Positions 8,452-16,569 of a stretch of DNA of 56,552 bases are shown one piece after another (the stretch's first letter is position 1; the number at the start of each line of letters is the position of its first letter). The stretch is taken from the NCBI RefSeq assembly GCF_002251755.1, contig NZ_NOXT01000105.1, positions 1,104 through 57,655 on the forward strand, given 5' to 3'. Source of the stretch: Sandarakinorhabdus cyanobacteriorum. GTDB taxonomy: Bacteria > Pseudomonadota > Alphaproteobacteria > Sphingomonadales > Sphingomonadaceae. The translations under genes were made by a program, and so were the position numbers. Under the pieces are notes generated by a model. It saw only the letters and a list, made by a program, of their open reading frames with translations, was not told the DNA's origin and ran no database searches.

Positions 8452-9773
8452 TCGCCTCGTGATTTGTGATGCAGTTCAAGTCCGCGCGCCCATCGGCGCT
8501 GAAAGCCGCGCCAATAGTCAGGCTGGTTGTCGCCCGCGACCATCCCGCCCCATTGCTGTCCGAACATGCTTGGCCAGCGTCCGGCGTTGGACTGCGGCAC
8601 CGGGACGTCCAGGTATCGCCGCCTTGTCTGATCCTGCTTCAGATGCAGGTCGAAGAAAGCACCGATGAAGTGGGCATTGATCGCTTCGATCCGGTCCTTG
8701 CGCCACACGGGGTCCGAAAGAAATTCGATCGCCGGGAAATCCGCGTCCTGCGGCAGGGTCCAGGGATTGCCAGCGATGTTGTGGGCAGCCTCGCGATAGA
8801 CCAGCAGGTAACGGTCCGCGCCCCGCACCGTGCCGAACAGGCGCTTCACGCCCCTCTCGAAATCCACCACATCGTCCTGATCGCCATCGATCAGCAGCAT
8901 TGGGGTCTTCAGCCCGGCAAGATCCTGGTCGCGCCAGGCCATGGCATCGGGTTGGCCTCCCCATGGTGCCATGGTGACGAGCGCCCCGATCTTCGCGGCA
9001 AGATCCGGGTCGGGCCGTGGCAAGGCAGCCAATGCCTGACGCGGAAACTGGCGAAAGGCTGGCGCGGCCGGCTCAAGCGGCACGCCCGCAGTGGTGATGG
9101 CGCCGTAACCGCCCATGGAATAGCCCAGAACGCCAATGGCGTTCGGGTCCATCAGGCGCGCCACGCCCTGGTTCCTGACAGCGCCGTCGAGGACGGCGCG
9201 CAGAACCGCTTGCTGATCCCTGGAACGGTTGACGAGCACACTGCCGAACGAGGCCGCAAACGAGGCCACGTCGCTAAACGACGGGTCGCGATGGTCGATG
9301 GACGCAACCACATATCCGCGCGAGGCCAGGGTCTCGCCCAGGCGGCTCATGTGCTCGGACCATCCGCCATAGCCGTGCGACATGACAATCAGTGGAAAAT
9401 GGCTTCCGGTCAGTGGTTTGACTGGAGCGAGAGCCTTACCTTGTTCTGAAAGCGCCAGCATCCGCTGGCCGGGAACAGCACGCATGTGATGATATTGCTG
9501 AGGCTGTGCACTGCTATCCTGGGCGGCAGGGAACCAGAAGCGAATGCCAATCGTCCGGTTGCCGGCCGTCAGTTCCTCAAACACCGTCCCGACCACATAT
9601 TGGCCATGGCCAGACAGTTCGGGCATTTCTGCGGACGTGGGGCGCCCAGGCGATGGCCTGTTCTGGTCGGCCGGTCGGGCCTCCACCGAAACAAGCATCG
9701 CCAAGGCGACCGCCACTATCTTTCCCAGATTGCTGGTCCGGAAACGCTCCACTGGCCTGGTTACTCCGTTCAC
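8448..9773 (-). CDS. Exported alpha/beta hydrolase (PAF-AH/dienelactone hydrolase-like)
   Basis: Ser-nucleophile hydrolase of about 441 residues. The nucleophile elbow is GYSMGGYG, the oxyanion region HGYGG, the likely acid lies in DGDQDDVVDF and the His in EAAHNI. The layout resembles bacterial platelet-activating-factor-acetylhydrolase-like and dienelactone hydrolases that cleave esters. A short hydrophobic stretch (IVAVALAMLVSVEA) after Arg-rich residues looks like a signal peptide, so the enzyme probably works in the periplasm on material brought in by the TonB receptor encoded just upstream (its stop is 19 bp away). The start is uncertain: GTG 9773 is used, GTG 9752 is also possible, and neither has a strong ribosome site. 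Confidence 0.85.
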   Translation of the reverse strand: MNGVTRPVERFRTSNLGKIVAVALAMLVSVEARPADQNRPSPGRPTSAEMPELSGHGQYVVGTVFEELTAGNRTIGIRFWFPAAQDSSAQPQQYHHMRAVPGQRMLALSEQGKALAPVKPLTGSHFPLIVMSHGYGGWSEHMSRLGETLASRGYVVASIDHRDPSFSDVASFAASFGSVLVNRSRDQQAVLRAVLDGAVRNQGVARLMDPNAIGVLGYSMGGYGAITTAGVPLEPAAPAFRQFPRQALAALPRPDPDLAAKIGALVTMAPWGGQPDAMAWRDQDLAGLKTPMLLIDGDQDDVVDFERGVKRLFGTVRGADRYLLVYREAAHNIAGNPWTLPQDADFPAIEFLSDPVWRKDRIEAINAHFIGAFFDLHLKQDQTRRRYLDVPVPQSNAGRWPSMFGQQWGGMVAGDNQPDYWRGFQRRWARGLELHHKSRGE

Positions 9774-9792
9774 ATTGTCATGGCGTGGGCGA

Positions 9793-12141
9793 TCAATGGA
9801 AGCCGATGCGCAGTGCCAGGCCGACCGTGCGCGGATCGAGCAGGAACGCGCTGCGGAAGCTGCCAACCAGGTTGGAGTTGACTTCCAGGAAGGTGATGCT
9901 GTCGTCGTTCGTCAGATTCTTCACGAACGCCGTCAGGCTCCAGTCCTTGTCGCTGTTGGCAATCACCAGCGATGCATCGAGCTGGGACCAGCTGCCCACG
10001 CGATCAGCCGGCAGGTTGAACTCCCGCGAGTGGAAGCCGGATTGCGAATAAAAGTCTACGCGTGGCCGTACGGTCCAGCCATCCCCCGCATCGACCGTGT
10101 ACTCAGCCGCAAGCTTCAGGGTGCGCCGCGGGGCATTGGGCAGCTGGTTGCCGCGCAGCTGGAAGCGGGCATTGCCCCGGGAAGGGTCGGCCGACAGGAA
10201 ATCGCTGCGGATTTCGGCATCGAGCAGGCCCAGACTGGCCTCCAGGCGCAGCGGCGGGACGGGATTGTAAACGAGCTCCGCCTCGAACCCGCGCACCCGC
10301 GACTTGGGGATGTTGGTGTTGGCAACCGCGGTGCCGACCAGGTTGCCGACGATCAGATTGGCGTAATCATAGTTGAACAGCGCCAGGTTCAATCGACCCT
10401 TGCCGTCGAGGAAGCTGTTCTTCATCCCCAGTTCGAGTGCATCGATCTCCTCGGATTCAAACAGCGGTATCGTGTTGTTGCCGGGGTTGAACCCGCCTGA
10501 TTTGAACCCGCGCGAGAAGGACAGATAGACGTTGGTTTCCTGCGTGAAGGAGAGTTTCGGCGCCCAGTTCACGACGGCGCGCCCGGTGACCTTGTCGAAC
10601 TCGGCCCTGCCAATGAAATAGGGATTGAGCGCGAAGGTGCCGGAGGCCGTCTCGATGCGCTTCTCATCGTGTGTGTAGCGCAGGCCGCCGGTGAGCTTCA
10701 GCGTATCGGTGATATCGACATAGGCCTCGCCGAACACGGCATAGGATTTCACCTGGCCCAGGCGCGTGTCGAACTTCGAGACGGCGCCCAGCAACCCGTT
10801 TGCCGGGGTCCAGGTGTCGACAAAGCCGCTGCCGCGCGAATTCATGTAGAAGCCGCCGAAGATGAAGTTGAACCTGCCATCGAAGCGCGACGCCAACCGC
10901 AGTTCCTGGCTGAACTGCTTCTGGCTGCCGCCGCCGGTTTGCGAGGTGCGATAATCGGTCGTGGTCACCGGCCGGCCAGACAGGAGATAGGTCAACACGC
11001 CATTGCCGTTGCCGGCATCGGGCACGACCCGGGATCCGAAGGTGCCGGGATTGAACGCATTGGGGCGAAAGCCTTGATCGAAATCCCGCTCGCTCGTGTT
11101 GTGCCCATCACGAAAGCCCGTCAGCGAGGTGAGCGTAAGGGCGCCCAGTTCCTGGGTGATTTCCAGGGTGCCCAGAAAATCCTCGGCCCTCTGGAAGGGG
11201 CGCACATCAATCCGCACGTCCCGCAGGCCTGGCGGGTTGGTTGCAAACGTCCCGGCCCGCACAACGCCCGGCAGCAGGAAATTGTCGATCGGGAAATTCG
11301 TGGTCGGGAAGGCCGTGCCGGCCGAATTGGGCGAGCATCCGAACTGGGCATCTGGTGTGCAGAGCGACTTTGCCGCGTTCTGCCGGTCCGAGTCCTCCTT
11401 GAAGTAGGTCAGGGTCAGATCGATCGTGGTTGAGCTGCTCGGCTCAATCCGCGTGCTCGAGCGAAGGGTGAACTGGTTGCGCCCGTCGATCTTCGTGTTG
11501 TCGAGCAGGTTGCGGGTATAGCCGTCACGATTGATGTAATTGGCGGCAAAGCGTTGATAGATGCCTTGCGCAATGGGGATGTTGATGGCGGCATTGGCGC
11601 GGATGCCGCGCGGGCTTTCGCCCTGCAACTCAACATAGCCTTCAAAGTCCTTGGTCGGCCGCCGCGTGATGAAGTTGATCGCGCCGCCGGTCGTGTTGCG
11701 GCCGAACAGCGTGCCTTGCGGCCCGCGGAGCACTTCGATGCGCTCCATGTCGAAGAACTCGCCAAAGGTGCTGCCCGATTGCAGGAACACGCCGTTGACC
11801 AGGATGCCGATGTTCGTGTCGCCCGTGCCGCCGAACGATTGGGAACCCACACCGCGGATGGTCAGGTTGCGGTTTGCGGAGAGGGTGACGTTGGGCGCGT
11901 TGAACTGCAGATCCTTGCCATCTTCAATGCGGGCGGCCTGCAGCGCTTCGGCGTTGAGCGCGGTGATCGCGATCGGCACGGCCTGGATATTCTCTGATTT
12001 CCGCTGTGCTGTGACGACAATGGTGTCGCGGTCGTCCGCGGCATTGGCCGCCTGGTCCTGCGCGGCCGCCGGGTTCGCCGCTGCCAGCCATGCCAGCGCC
12101 AGCGCCGATGTGCCCAACGCCCTGCTCAACCTGTTCGTCAT
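9793..12141 (-). CDS. TonB-dependent outer membrane receptor
   Basis: Outer-membrane active transporter of 782 residues. It has a signal peptide ending around PAAAQDQ, a TonB box-like DTIVVTAQR, a plug domain (NLTIRGVGSQ, RIEVLRGPQGTLFGRNTTGG, and RPT after INFITR) and a long beta-barrel. In sphingomonads such receptors import glycans, aromatics, terpenoids and siderophores; the catabolic genes behind it argue for a carbon substrate. ATG 12141 follows a near-perfect GGGGAGGA ribosome site. A perfect 12-bp inverted repeat at 12159-12195 lies just upstream and may control the whole operon. An earlier in-frame start at 12195 lies inside that repeat and is rejected. Confidence 0.95.
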   Translation of the reverse strand: MTNRLSRALGTSALALAWLAAANPAAAQDQAANAADDRDTIVVTAQRKSENIQAVPIAITALNAEALQAARIEDGKDLQFNAPNVTLSANRNLTIRGVGSQSFGGTGDTNIGILVNGVFLQSGSTFGEFFDMERIEVLRGPQGTLFGRNTTGGAINFITRRPTKDFEGYVELQGESPRGIRANAAINIPIAQGIYQRFAANYINRDGYTRNLLDNTKIDGRNQFTLRSSTRIEPSSSTTIDLTLTYFKEDSDRQNAAKSLCTPDAQFGCSPNSAGTAFPTTNFPIDNFLLPGVVRAGTFATNPPGLRDVRIDVRPFQRAEDFLGTLEITQELGALTLTSLTGFRDGHNTSERDFDQGFRPNAFNPGTFGSRVVPDAGNGNGVLTYLLSGRPVTTTDYRTSQTGGGSQKQFSQELRLASRFDGRFNFIFGGFYMNSRGSGFVDTWTPANGLLGAVSKFDTRLGQVKSYAVFGEAYVDITDTLKLTGGLRYTHDEKRIETASGTFALNPYFIGRAEFDKVTGRAVVNWAPKLSFTQETNVYLSFSRGFKSGGFNPGNNTIPLFESEEIDALELGMKNSFLDGKGRLNLALFNYDYANLIVGNLVGTAVANTNIPKSRVRGFEAELVYNPVPPLRLEASLGLLDAEIRSDFLSADPSRGNARFQLRGNQLPNAPRRTLKLAAEYTVDAGDGWTVRPRVDFYSQSGFHSREFNLPADRVGSWSQLDASLVIANSDKDWSLTAFVKNLTNDDSITFLEVNSNLVGSFRSAFLLDPRTVGLALRIGFH

Positions 12142-12158
12142 GCTGTCCTCCCCTTGTT

Positions 12159-12195
12159 TTGACGATATGTGTAATTGAAATAGACATATCGTCAA
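12159..12195 (-). promoter_or_regulatory. 12-bp perfect inverted repeat, operator candidate
   Basis: TTGACGATATGT (12159-12170) and its exact reverse complement ACATATCGTCAA (12184-12195) flank a 13-bp AT-rich spacer, 18 to 54 bases upstream of the receptor start codon. The distal arm read on the minus strand starts with TTGACG, a good -35 hexamer, so the repeat probably overlaps the operon promoter. A dimeric repressor or activator is the simplest reading; its identity is unknown. Confidence 0.6.
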
Positions 12196-12388
12196 TAGGG
12201 TGCGTGCAAAAGCCGGTCCCGGCGCACGAAACAGGCATTTCGGAGCCGATTTCTGGCGTATAATTTACCATTCGCGCAATAGTATGCCGGTCGCGTGCGA
12301 CAGCGAAATCCCTTTGTTGCAAGAGACTTGCTTGGCCGGCCTGACGGGGAGAGGTGGCGTGGCGGGCGGCCCTGCCGGTTCGCAGCCG

Positions 12389-13558
12389 TCAGCCTCGCAG
12401 CAGCCGGGCACCGGCCGACGGAATGCCCCGGAAATGGGCTTGGGCCGGTTGGCCCGCCTGCTGCCAATGCGCGCTTAATGCGCGTTCGACGTTGGCCAAC
12501 CGGTCGGCCGCAACCACGGCAACCACGCAGCCACCGAATCCGCCACCGGTCATTCTGGCGCCGCCACCTTCGCCGATCGCCGCATTCAGCGCGTCCACCA
12601 GGGCATCAACCGCCGCCACACTGACTTCGAAATCGTCCCGCAAGGAGGCATGTGATGCGCGCATCAACCGGCCGAGCTCCGCCAGATCGCCCCGCGCCAT
12701 CGCTGCGGCTGCCAACAATGTGCGCGCATTTTCTGTCACAACATGCCGGGCCCGGCGGAATATGGTGGCATCGCAACCATCCTGTCCGGCCATCAGCCTT
12801 GCTTCGTCCAGGTCGCGCAGGCTCTCAACCGAAAAATGCGCCGCTGCCTGCCGGCATTGCATGCGGCGTTCGTTGTAGGCGCTGTCCACCAGGCCGCGGG
12901 CCACCCCCGACGGCACGATCAGGATCGTCGTGTCGGCCGGGAAGGGCGCCGGCTCGACCGCCAGGCTCCGACAATCGAGCAGCAGTGCGCTGCCCTGTTC
13001 GCCAAAGGCGGATGCCGTCTGGTCCAGCAGGCCACAGGCACAACCGACATATTGATGCTCAGACCATTGCGCCACGCGCGCCAGCACCTGCCGGTCGGGC
13101 CGGCGTTCGCCCGCCAGGGCGGCCAGGGCAAGGCCCAATGCCACACCCAGAGAGGCGGAGGACGACAGGCCATTGCCTTGCGGCACGTCACCGGAAATGG
13201 CCAGGCTTGCGCCGCGCTGGGGCAGGCCGAACAGCGGCAGGCCGGCGGCAATCCCGCGGACATGGTTCTGCCAATGTCCCTGGCCCAACGGTGCAATGGG
13301 CGCGTCGATCCGGAGTTCGTCCTGCTCCGCGCCAAAGTCCACGGCCCTGGCGATGATGCGCTGATCGGCCAGCGGCGCTGCGGCCACCACGGTGCCGAAC
13401 TGCAATGCGCATGGCAGGGCAAAGCCGTCGTTGTAATCGGTGTGATCGCCGATCAGATTGACCCGGCCAGGGGCAAAGGCCACCACCTCGGGCTCATGGC
13501 CATAGGCCTCGCGAAACGCTGCAATCGTCTGCTCGACGAGAGGAGAGGATTGGCTCAT
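12389..13558 (-). CDS. galK: Galactokinase
   Basis: Phosphorylates alpha-D-galactose to galactose 1-phosphate with ATP (Leloir pathway, cytoplasm). The 389-residue GHMP kinase has the galactokinase signature [17 protein letters not shown] near residues 30-46, with Asp at position 38 where most family members have Glu. The ATP loop is [11 protein letters not shown], the catalytic Asp region CGLLDQ, and the C-terminal motif [12 protein letters not shown] 13558 overlaps the galT stop (ATGA), so galT-galK is a translationally coupled operon. galE and galM are not in the window. Confidence 0.97.
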   Translation of the reverse strand: MSQSSPLVEQTIAAFREAYGHEPEVVAFAPGRVNLIGDHTDYNDGFALPCALQFGTVVAAAPLADQRIIARAVDFGAEQDELRIDAPIAPLGQGHWQNHVRGIAAGLPLFGLPQRGASLAISGDVPQGNGLSSSASLGVALGLALAALAGERRPDRQVLARVAQWSEHQYVGCACGLLDQTASAFGEQGSALLLDCRSLAVEPAPFPADTTILIVPSGVARGLVDSAYNERRMQCRQAAAHFSVESLRDLDEARLMAGQDGCDATIFRRARHVVTENARTLLAAAAMARGDLAELGRLMRASHASLRDDFEVSVAAVDALVDALNAAIGEGGGARMTGGGFGGCVVAVVAADRLANVERALSAHWQQAGQPAQAHFRGIPSAGARLLRG

Positions 13559-14601
13559 GCCCGGCCTGCCTTGCGATAGTGGATGGGGCTCGTCGCGCGC
13601 AGGCGCTCGGCGGCCTGTTCGGCGGTCAGATCCCGCTGCGCCTCGGCCAGCATCTCATAGCCGACCATGAATTTGCGTACGCTGGCCGAGCGCAGGAGCG
13701 GTGGGAAGAAATGCGCATGCAGCTGCCAGTGCGCCTGATTGCCCGGCGTGTAGGGCGCGCCGTGCCAGCCCATCGAATAGGGGAATGAGCAGCCGAAAAG
13801 ATTGTCGTAACGCGCCGTCAGCTCGCTGAGCACCGCGCCCAGGCTGTCGCGGTCGCCCGGCGCCAGCTGTTCCAGGCGCTGGACCGAAAAGCGGGGCAGC
13901 ACCAGCGTTTCGAACGGCCAGACGGCCCAGAATGGAACGATCACCAACCATCGCTCATTCTCGATCACCACCCGCAGCCCGCCGGCTTCGCGCGCGGCGA
14001 GATCGGCGAGCATGGCCCGGCCGTTGCGCTCGAAATAGGCGTGCTGGCGGGCATCTTCCACGGCCGGTTCATCGGGCACATGCGCGCTGGCCCAGATCTG
14101 GCCGTGCGGATGCGGATTGGAGCAGCCCATGGCCGCCCCCTTGTTCTCGAACACCTGCACCCAGGCATGGTGCTTGCCCAGTTCGGCGGATTGTTCCGCC
14201 CATGTGTCGATCACGGCGCGGAGTTCAGCGGCGGACAATTCCGGCAAGGTGAGCGCGTGATTGGGGGAAAAGCACATCACCCGGCACGTGCCGGACACGG
14301 GCTCGGCCAGCAGCAACGCGTCGGCCGCAGGCGCGTCCGCGGCCCAGGACAGCGGCCCCGGTGCCAGCGCGGCGAAATCATTCTCGAACACCCACGGCCC
14401 GCTATAGTGCGGGTTCACGGCCCCGTTGGCGCGGGTGTTGCCCGGGCACAGAAAGCATGCTGCGTCATGCGCAGGCAGGGCCAGGGCATCAGGCGCTTCC
14501 AGCTGGCCTTGCCAGGGGCGCTGGGTGCGATGGGGCGACACCAGCACCCATCGGCCATTCAGCGGGTTGAAGCGGCGGTGCACCCTTGTGGCGTCATCCA
14601 T
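13555..14601 (-). CDS. galT: Galactose-1-phosphate uridylyltransferase
   Basis: Exchanges UMP between UDP-glucose and galactose 1-phosphate. The 348-residue protein has the same length as E. coli GalT. The active-site NPHPHGQIW places the His pair at 164 and 166, where H166 is the known uridylylated residue. CFLCPGN (C49, C52) gives the zinc pair. ATG 14601 has AGGAG about ten bases upstream and gives the standard length; the frame extends further upstream without similarity. It is the first gene of galT-galK and is probably transcribed from the 619-bp region upstream. Confidence 0.97.
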   Translation of the reverse strand: MDDATRVHRRFNPLNGRWVLVSPHRTQRPWQGQLEAPDALALPAHDAACFLCPGNTRANGAVNPHYSGPWVFENDFAALAPGPLSWAADAPAADALLLAEPVSGTCRVMCFSPNHALTLPELSAAELRAVIDTWAEQSAELGKHHAWVQVFENKGAAMGCSNPHPHGQIWASAHVPDEPAVEDARQHAYFERNGRAMLADLAAREAGGLRVVIENERWLVIVPFWAVWPFETLVLPRFSVQRLEQLAPGDRDSLGAVLSELTARYDNLFGCSFPYSMGWHGAPYTPGNQAHWQLHAHFFPPLLRSASVRKFMVGYEMLAEAQRDLTAEQAAERLRATSPIHYRKAGRA

Positions 14602-14754
14602 CAGCTCATGCTCTCCTGCCACTTGCCTTCGCGGCCGCGACTGCGGCCGGGCTGCGCCTGGTTGGCGCGACACTCATCCCTGCGATCCGCGCTGCCTGTC
14701 CTGCACCCGGTCAGCCCATCCCCCACAGGTCCGGTTCCGGATGCAGTGCCAGCA

Positions 14755-14782
14755 ATATCCACTATTGACCATATTTCCACTA
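14755..14782. repeat. Direct repeat pair upstream of galTK
   Basis: ATATCCACTA (14755-14764) and ATTTCCACTA (14773-14782) differ at one base and are 18 bp apart start to start, in a locally AT-rich patch about 155-180 bases before galT. Spacing near two helical turns fits binding of a regulator on one DNA face. This is suggestive only. Confidence 0.35.
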
Positions 14783-15060
14783 AACCTCGCTTCCAGTCGT
14801 GTCCAGCCAGCGCCCACATGCGCACACAAGCCTCTGTGGTGCATGAATGCAAGGGCGGCACGCGGATGGCGGCGGCGATTCCTCGCCAGAACAGGAACCA
14901 GCGGTTCGGATGTGAAAGGGCCTGTTCACGCTGTTGGGGTCAGCTGCTGTACCTCGCCTGCATCCACCGTCCGCCTAACCGATCCTGGCCGTTGATGCCC
15001 GGCTTCGGCCTTCCGCCCAATGGTTGGTTGATCAACCCGATAATACTGGTTTGCGCCAAG

Positions 15061-15084
15061 GGTGCCGCATCAAGCGGCGGCACC
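15061..15084. other. Hairpin with 8-bp stem in intergenic region
   Basis: GGTGCCGC (15061-15068) pairs perfectly with GCGGCACC (15077-15084) around an 8-base loop, 136 bases before the start codon at 15221. No T-run follows, so it is not a standard terminator; it may be an operator or leader structure. Confidence 0.4.
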
Positions 15085-15220
15085 AGCTGTTTGAAAGGCA
15101 CGGCATGAAGCTGTGCAGTCCATCGAAGGAGAGACGGAAAAATCACGTTTCGATCACGATGATATTCCCAATCTCGACGCCCAAACGCCGCGATTCGCGA
15201 CGGGCCATTTGGGGGATGCC

Positions 15221-16558
15221 ATGACAACAGCACAAGTTTCGCTGATCACATCCGGCAAGGCATTGCTGGCGGGGGCAGGCAGCGCGATCGCGATGATGCT
15301 CGCTGTGCTGCCTGTTCAGGCCAAGGACAGGCAAGGAGCTGTTGTCCCGACTGAAGCTGACAAGGTTCAGGCCACCGCGGCGAAACCGCTGCTGGCCTAT
15401 TATCTGCCGAAAACCGTTCTGCATGTCACGATCAGCCAGCAACTGACCGCCTGTCCGGCAAGTGGCGGTGACGCAGAGGTTGAAACAACCATCACGGTTG
15501 TGCCCGAGCGTGCTGCTGATCTGGCGGCCCGCGTGCTGCTGGATGCCGGAAGCGGGGTGTTTGCCAAGCGAACCGTCCGTTTGGAGCTCAACGCTGATCA
15601 GACGCTGGCCGCCTTCAATTCGACCGCCGAAGGCCAGGGCGGGCCAATCCTGAAGAGCATTGCCAACCTGGCGTTCAAGGTCGCGGCAGCCAGTGTCGGT
15701 CCAAGTTCAGTTGATTCGCCAAGAAAGCCCGATCCTCTCCCGGCTTGCTCTGATGTCGTGGAGGCAATCTTCAAGAAACTTGCGGATTTGAACAGCAAGA
15801 TCAACAATCTCGAGACTTCGATCGCGGAAGGCAAGGGCAATCCGGCCGCGACAGCCCTGCTCGCGGATTGGCGCGCCCGGCGCGCGCAGTTCCGCGACAG
15901 CCTGACCCTGACGAAACGGCACATGATCACCGATGCGACAACGGCGCAGGTGCTGGCTTCTGTCGATTACGGCGAATGGTTTTATCCAGCGCCGCAAATG
16001 TCGCTCAAGGACAGCCTTGCAAGCGTCAAGGTACCGGGCGTCCACGGGTTCAGGCTCGCCCTGACCATCGACGACAACCATCCGAACCACCGAACACCCG
16101 AAGACAAGAGCAAGCCCTATGGCAGCGCTGACAAACCCCACAAGCATCTGGTCTATCGCCTGCCAATCGGGGCCTCGGTCAGCGTGCAGCCATGCGCATC
16201 AGCCGCATCAGGCGCTGACTGCACCCCAGACACCAGCAAGCCCGGCCAGGATGCCAGCCTGACGGGCAGGGTGGCGCTCATGCACTTGTCCAGGGATCAA
16301 TTTCTGTCGGTCGGCAAGGGCGGCCTGTTTGGCACGCGCACCGCCGTGGCCAAATTTGATGCGTTGGGCGCGCCTTCGATCCTTGAATATGGCAGCGCCC
16401 CGGCTTCGGCCGATGTCGCTGGCGTCGTCGATGCGGTTGGCCAGGGCCTTGATACGCTCCGCGATGCCGAAACCGAAGCCCTCAAGCGTGCCATCGCCAA
16501 GGAAGAAGCACGCAAGAAGCTGAACGACCTGCGCGAGGCCGCAGCCGATCCGAAGTAA
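15221..16558 (+). CDS. Exported protein of unknown function, DUF4831-like N-terminus
   Basis: A 445-residue protein with a clear signal peptide (hydrophobic ALLAGAGSAIAMMLAVLPVQA, cleavage after VQA). After it, LAYYLPKTVLHVTI and a later ALKSIANLAFKVAAA-like stretch (about residues 140-160) recall the DUF4831 family of exported proteins, which is a weak resemblance. A short charged helical segment (KKLADLNSKINNLETS) and a C-terminal Lys/Glu/Arg-rich helix look like coiled coils. Four Cys residues are present. ATG 15221 follows GGGGG. The stop is 11 bp before a subtilase gene, so the two are very likely co-transcribed. The protein might be a substrate, chaperone or partner of that protease; function unknown. 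Confidence 0.85.
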   Translation: MTTAQVSLITSGKALLAGAGSAIAMMLAVLPVQAKDRQGAVVPTEADKVQATAAKPLLAYYLPKTVLHVTISQQLTACPASGGDAEVETTITVVPERAADLAARVLLDAGSGVFAKRTVRLELNADQTLAAFNSTAEGQGGPILKSIANLAFKVAAASVGPSSVDSPRKPDPLPACSDVVEAIFKKLADLNSKINNLETSIAEGKGNPAATALLADWRARRAQFRDSLTLTKRHMITDATTAQVLASVDYGEWFYPAPQMSLKDSLASVKVPGVHGFRLALTIDDNHPNHRTPEDKSKPYGSADKPHKHLVYRLPIGASVSVQPCASAASGADCTPDTSKPGQDASLTGRVALMHLSRDQFLSVGKGGLFGTRTAVAKFDALGAPSILEYGSAPASADVAGVVDAVGQGLDTLRDAETEALKRAIAKEEARKKLNDLREAAADPK

Positions 16559-16569
16559 GGAGCAGCATC

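Larger units (their letters stand above)
14602..15220. other. 619-bp non-coding region upstream of galT and the exported-protein gene
   Basis: No credible gene is seen here. It must contain the galTK promoter (minus strand) and the promoter of the plus-strand gene at 15221. Visible structure is a pair of near-identical direct repeats (14755-14782) and a hairpin with an 8-bp stem (15061-15084). Confidence 0.6.

Noticed and set aside
12259..12264. Perfect TATAAT on the plus strand
   Set aside because: No plus-strand gene follows for about 3 kb and no good -35 is correctly spaced.
14662..14673. TTGGCGCGACAC resembling TTGGTGCGCACAC before the tetR gene at 2123
   Set aside because: Needs a gap and several mismatches; not convincing as a shared gal operator.
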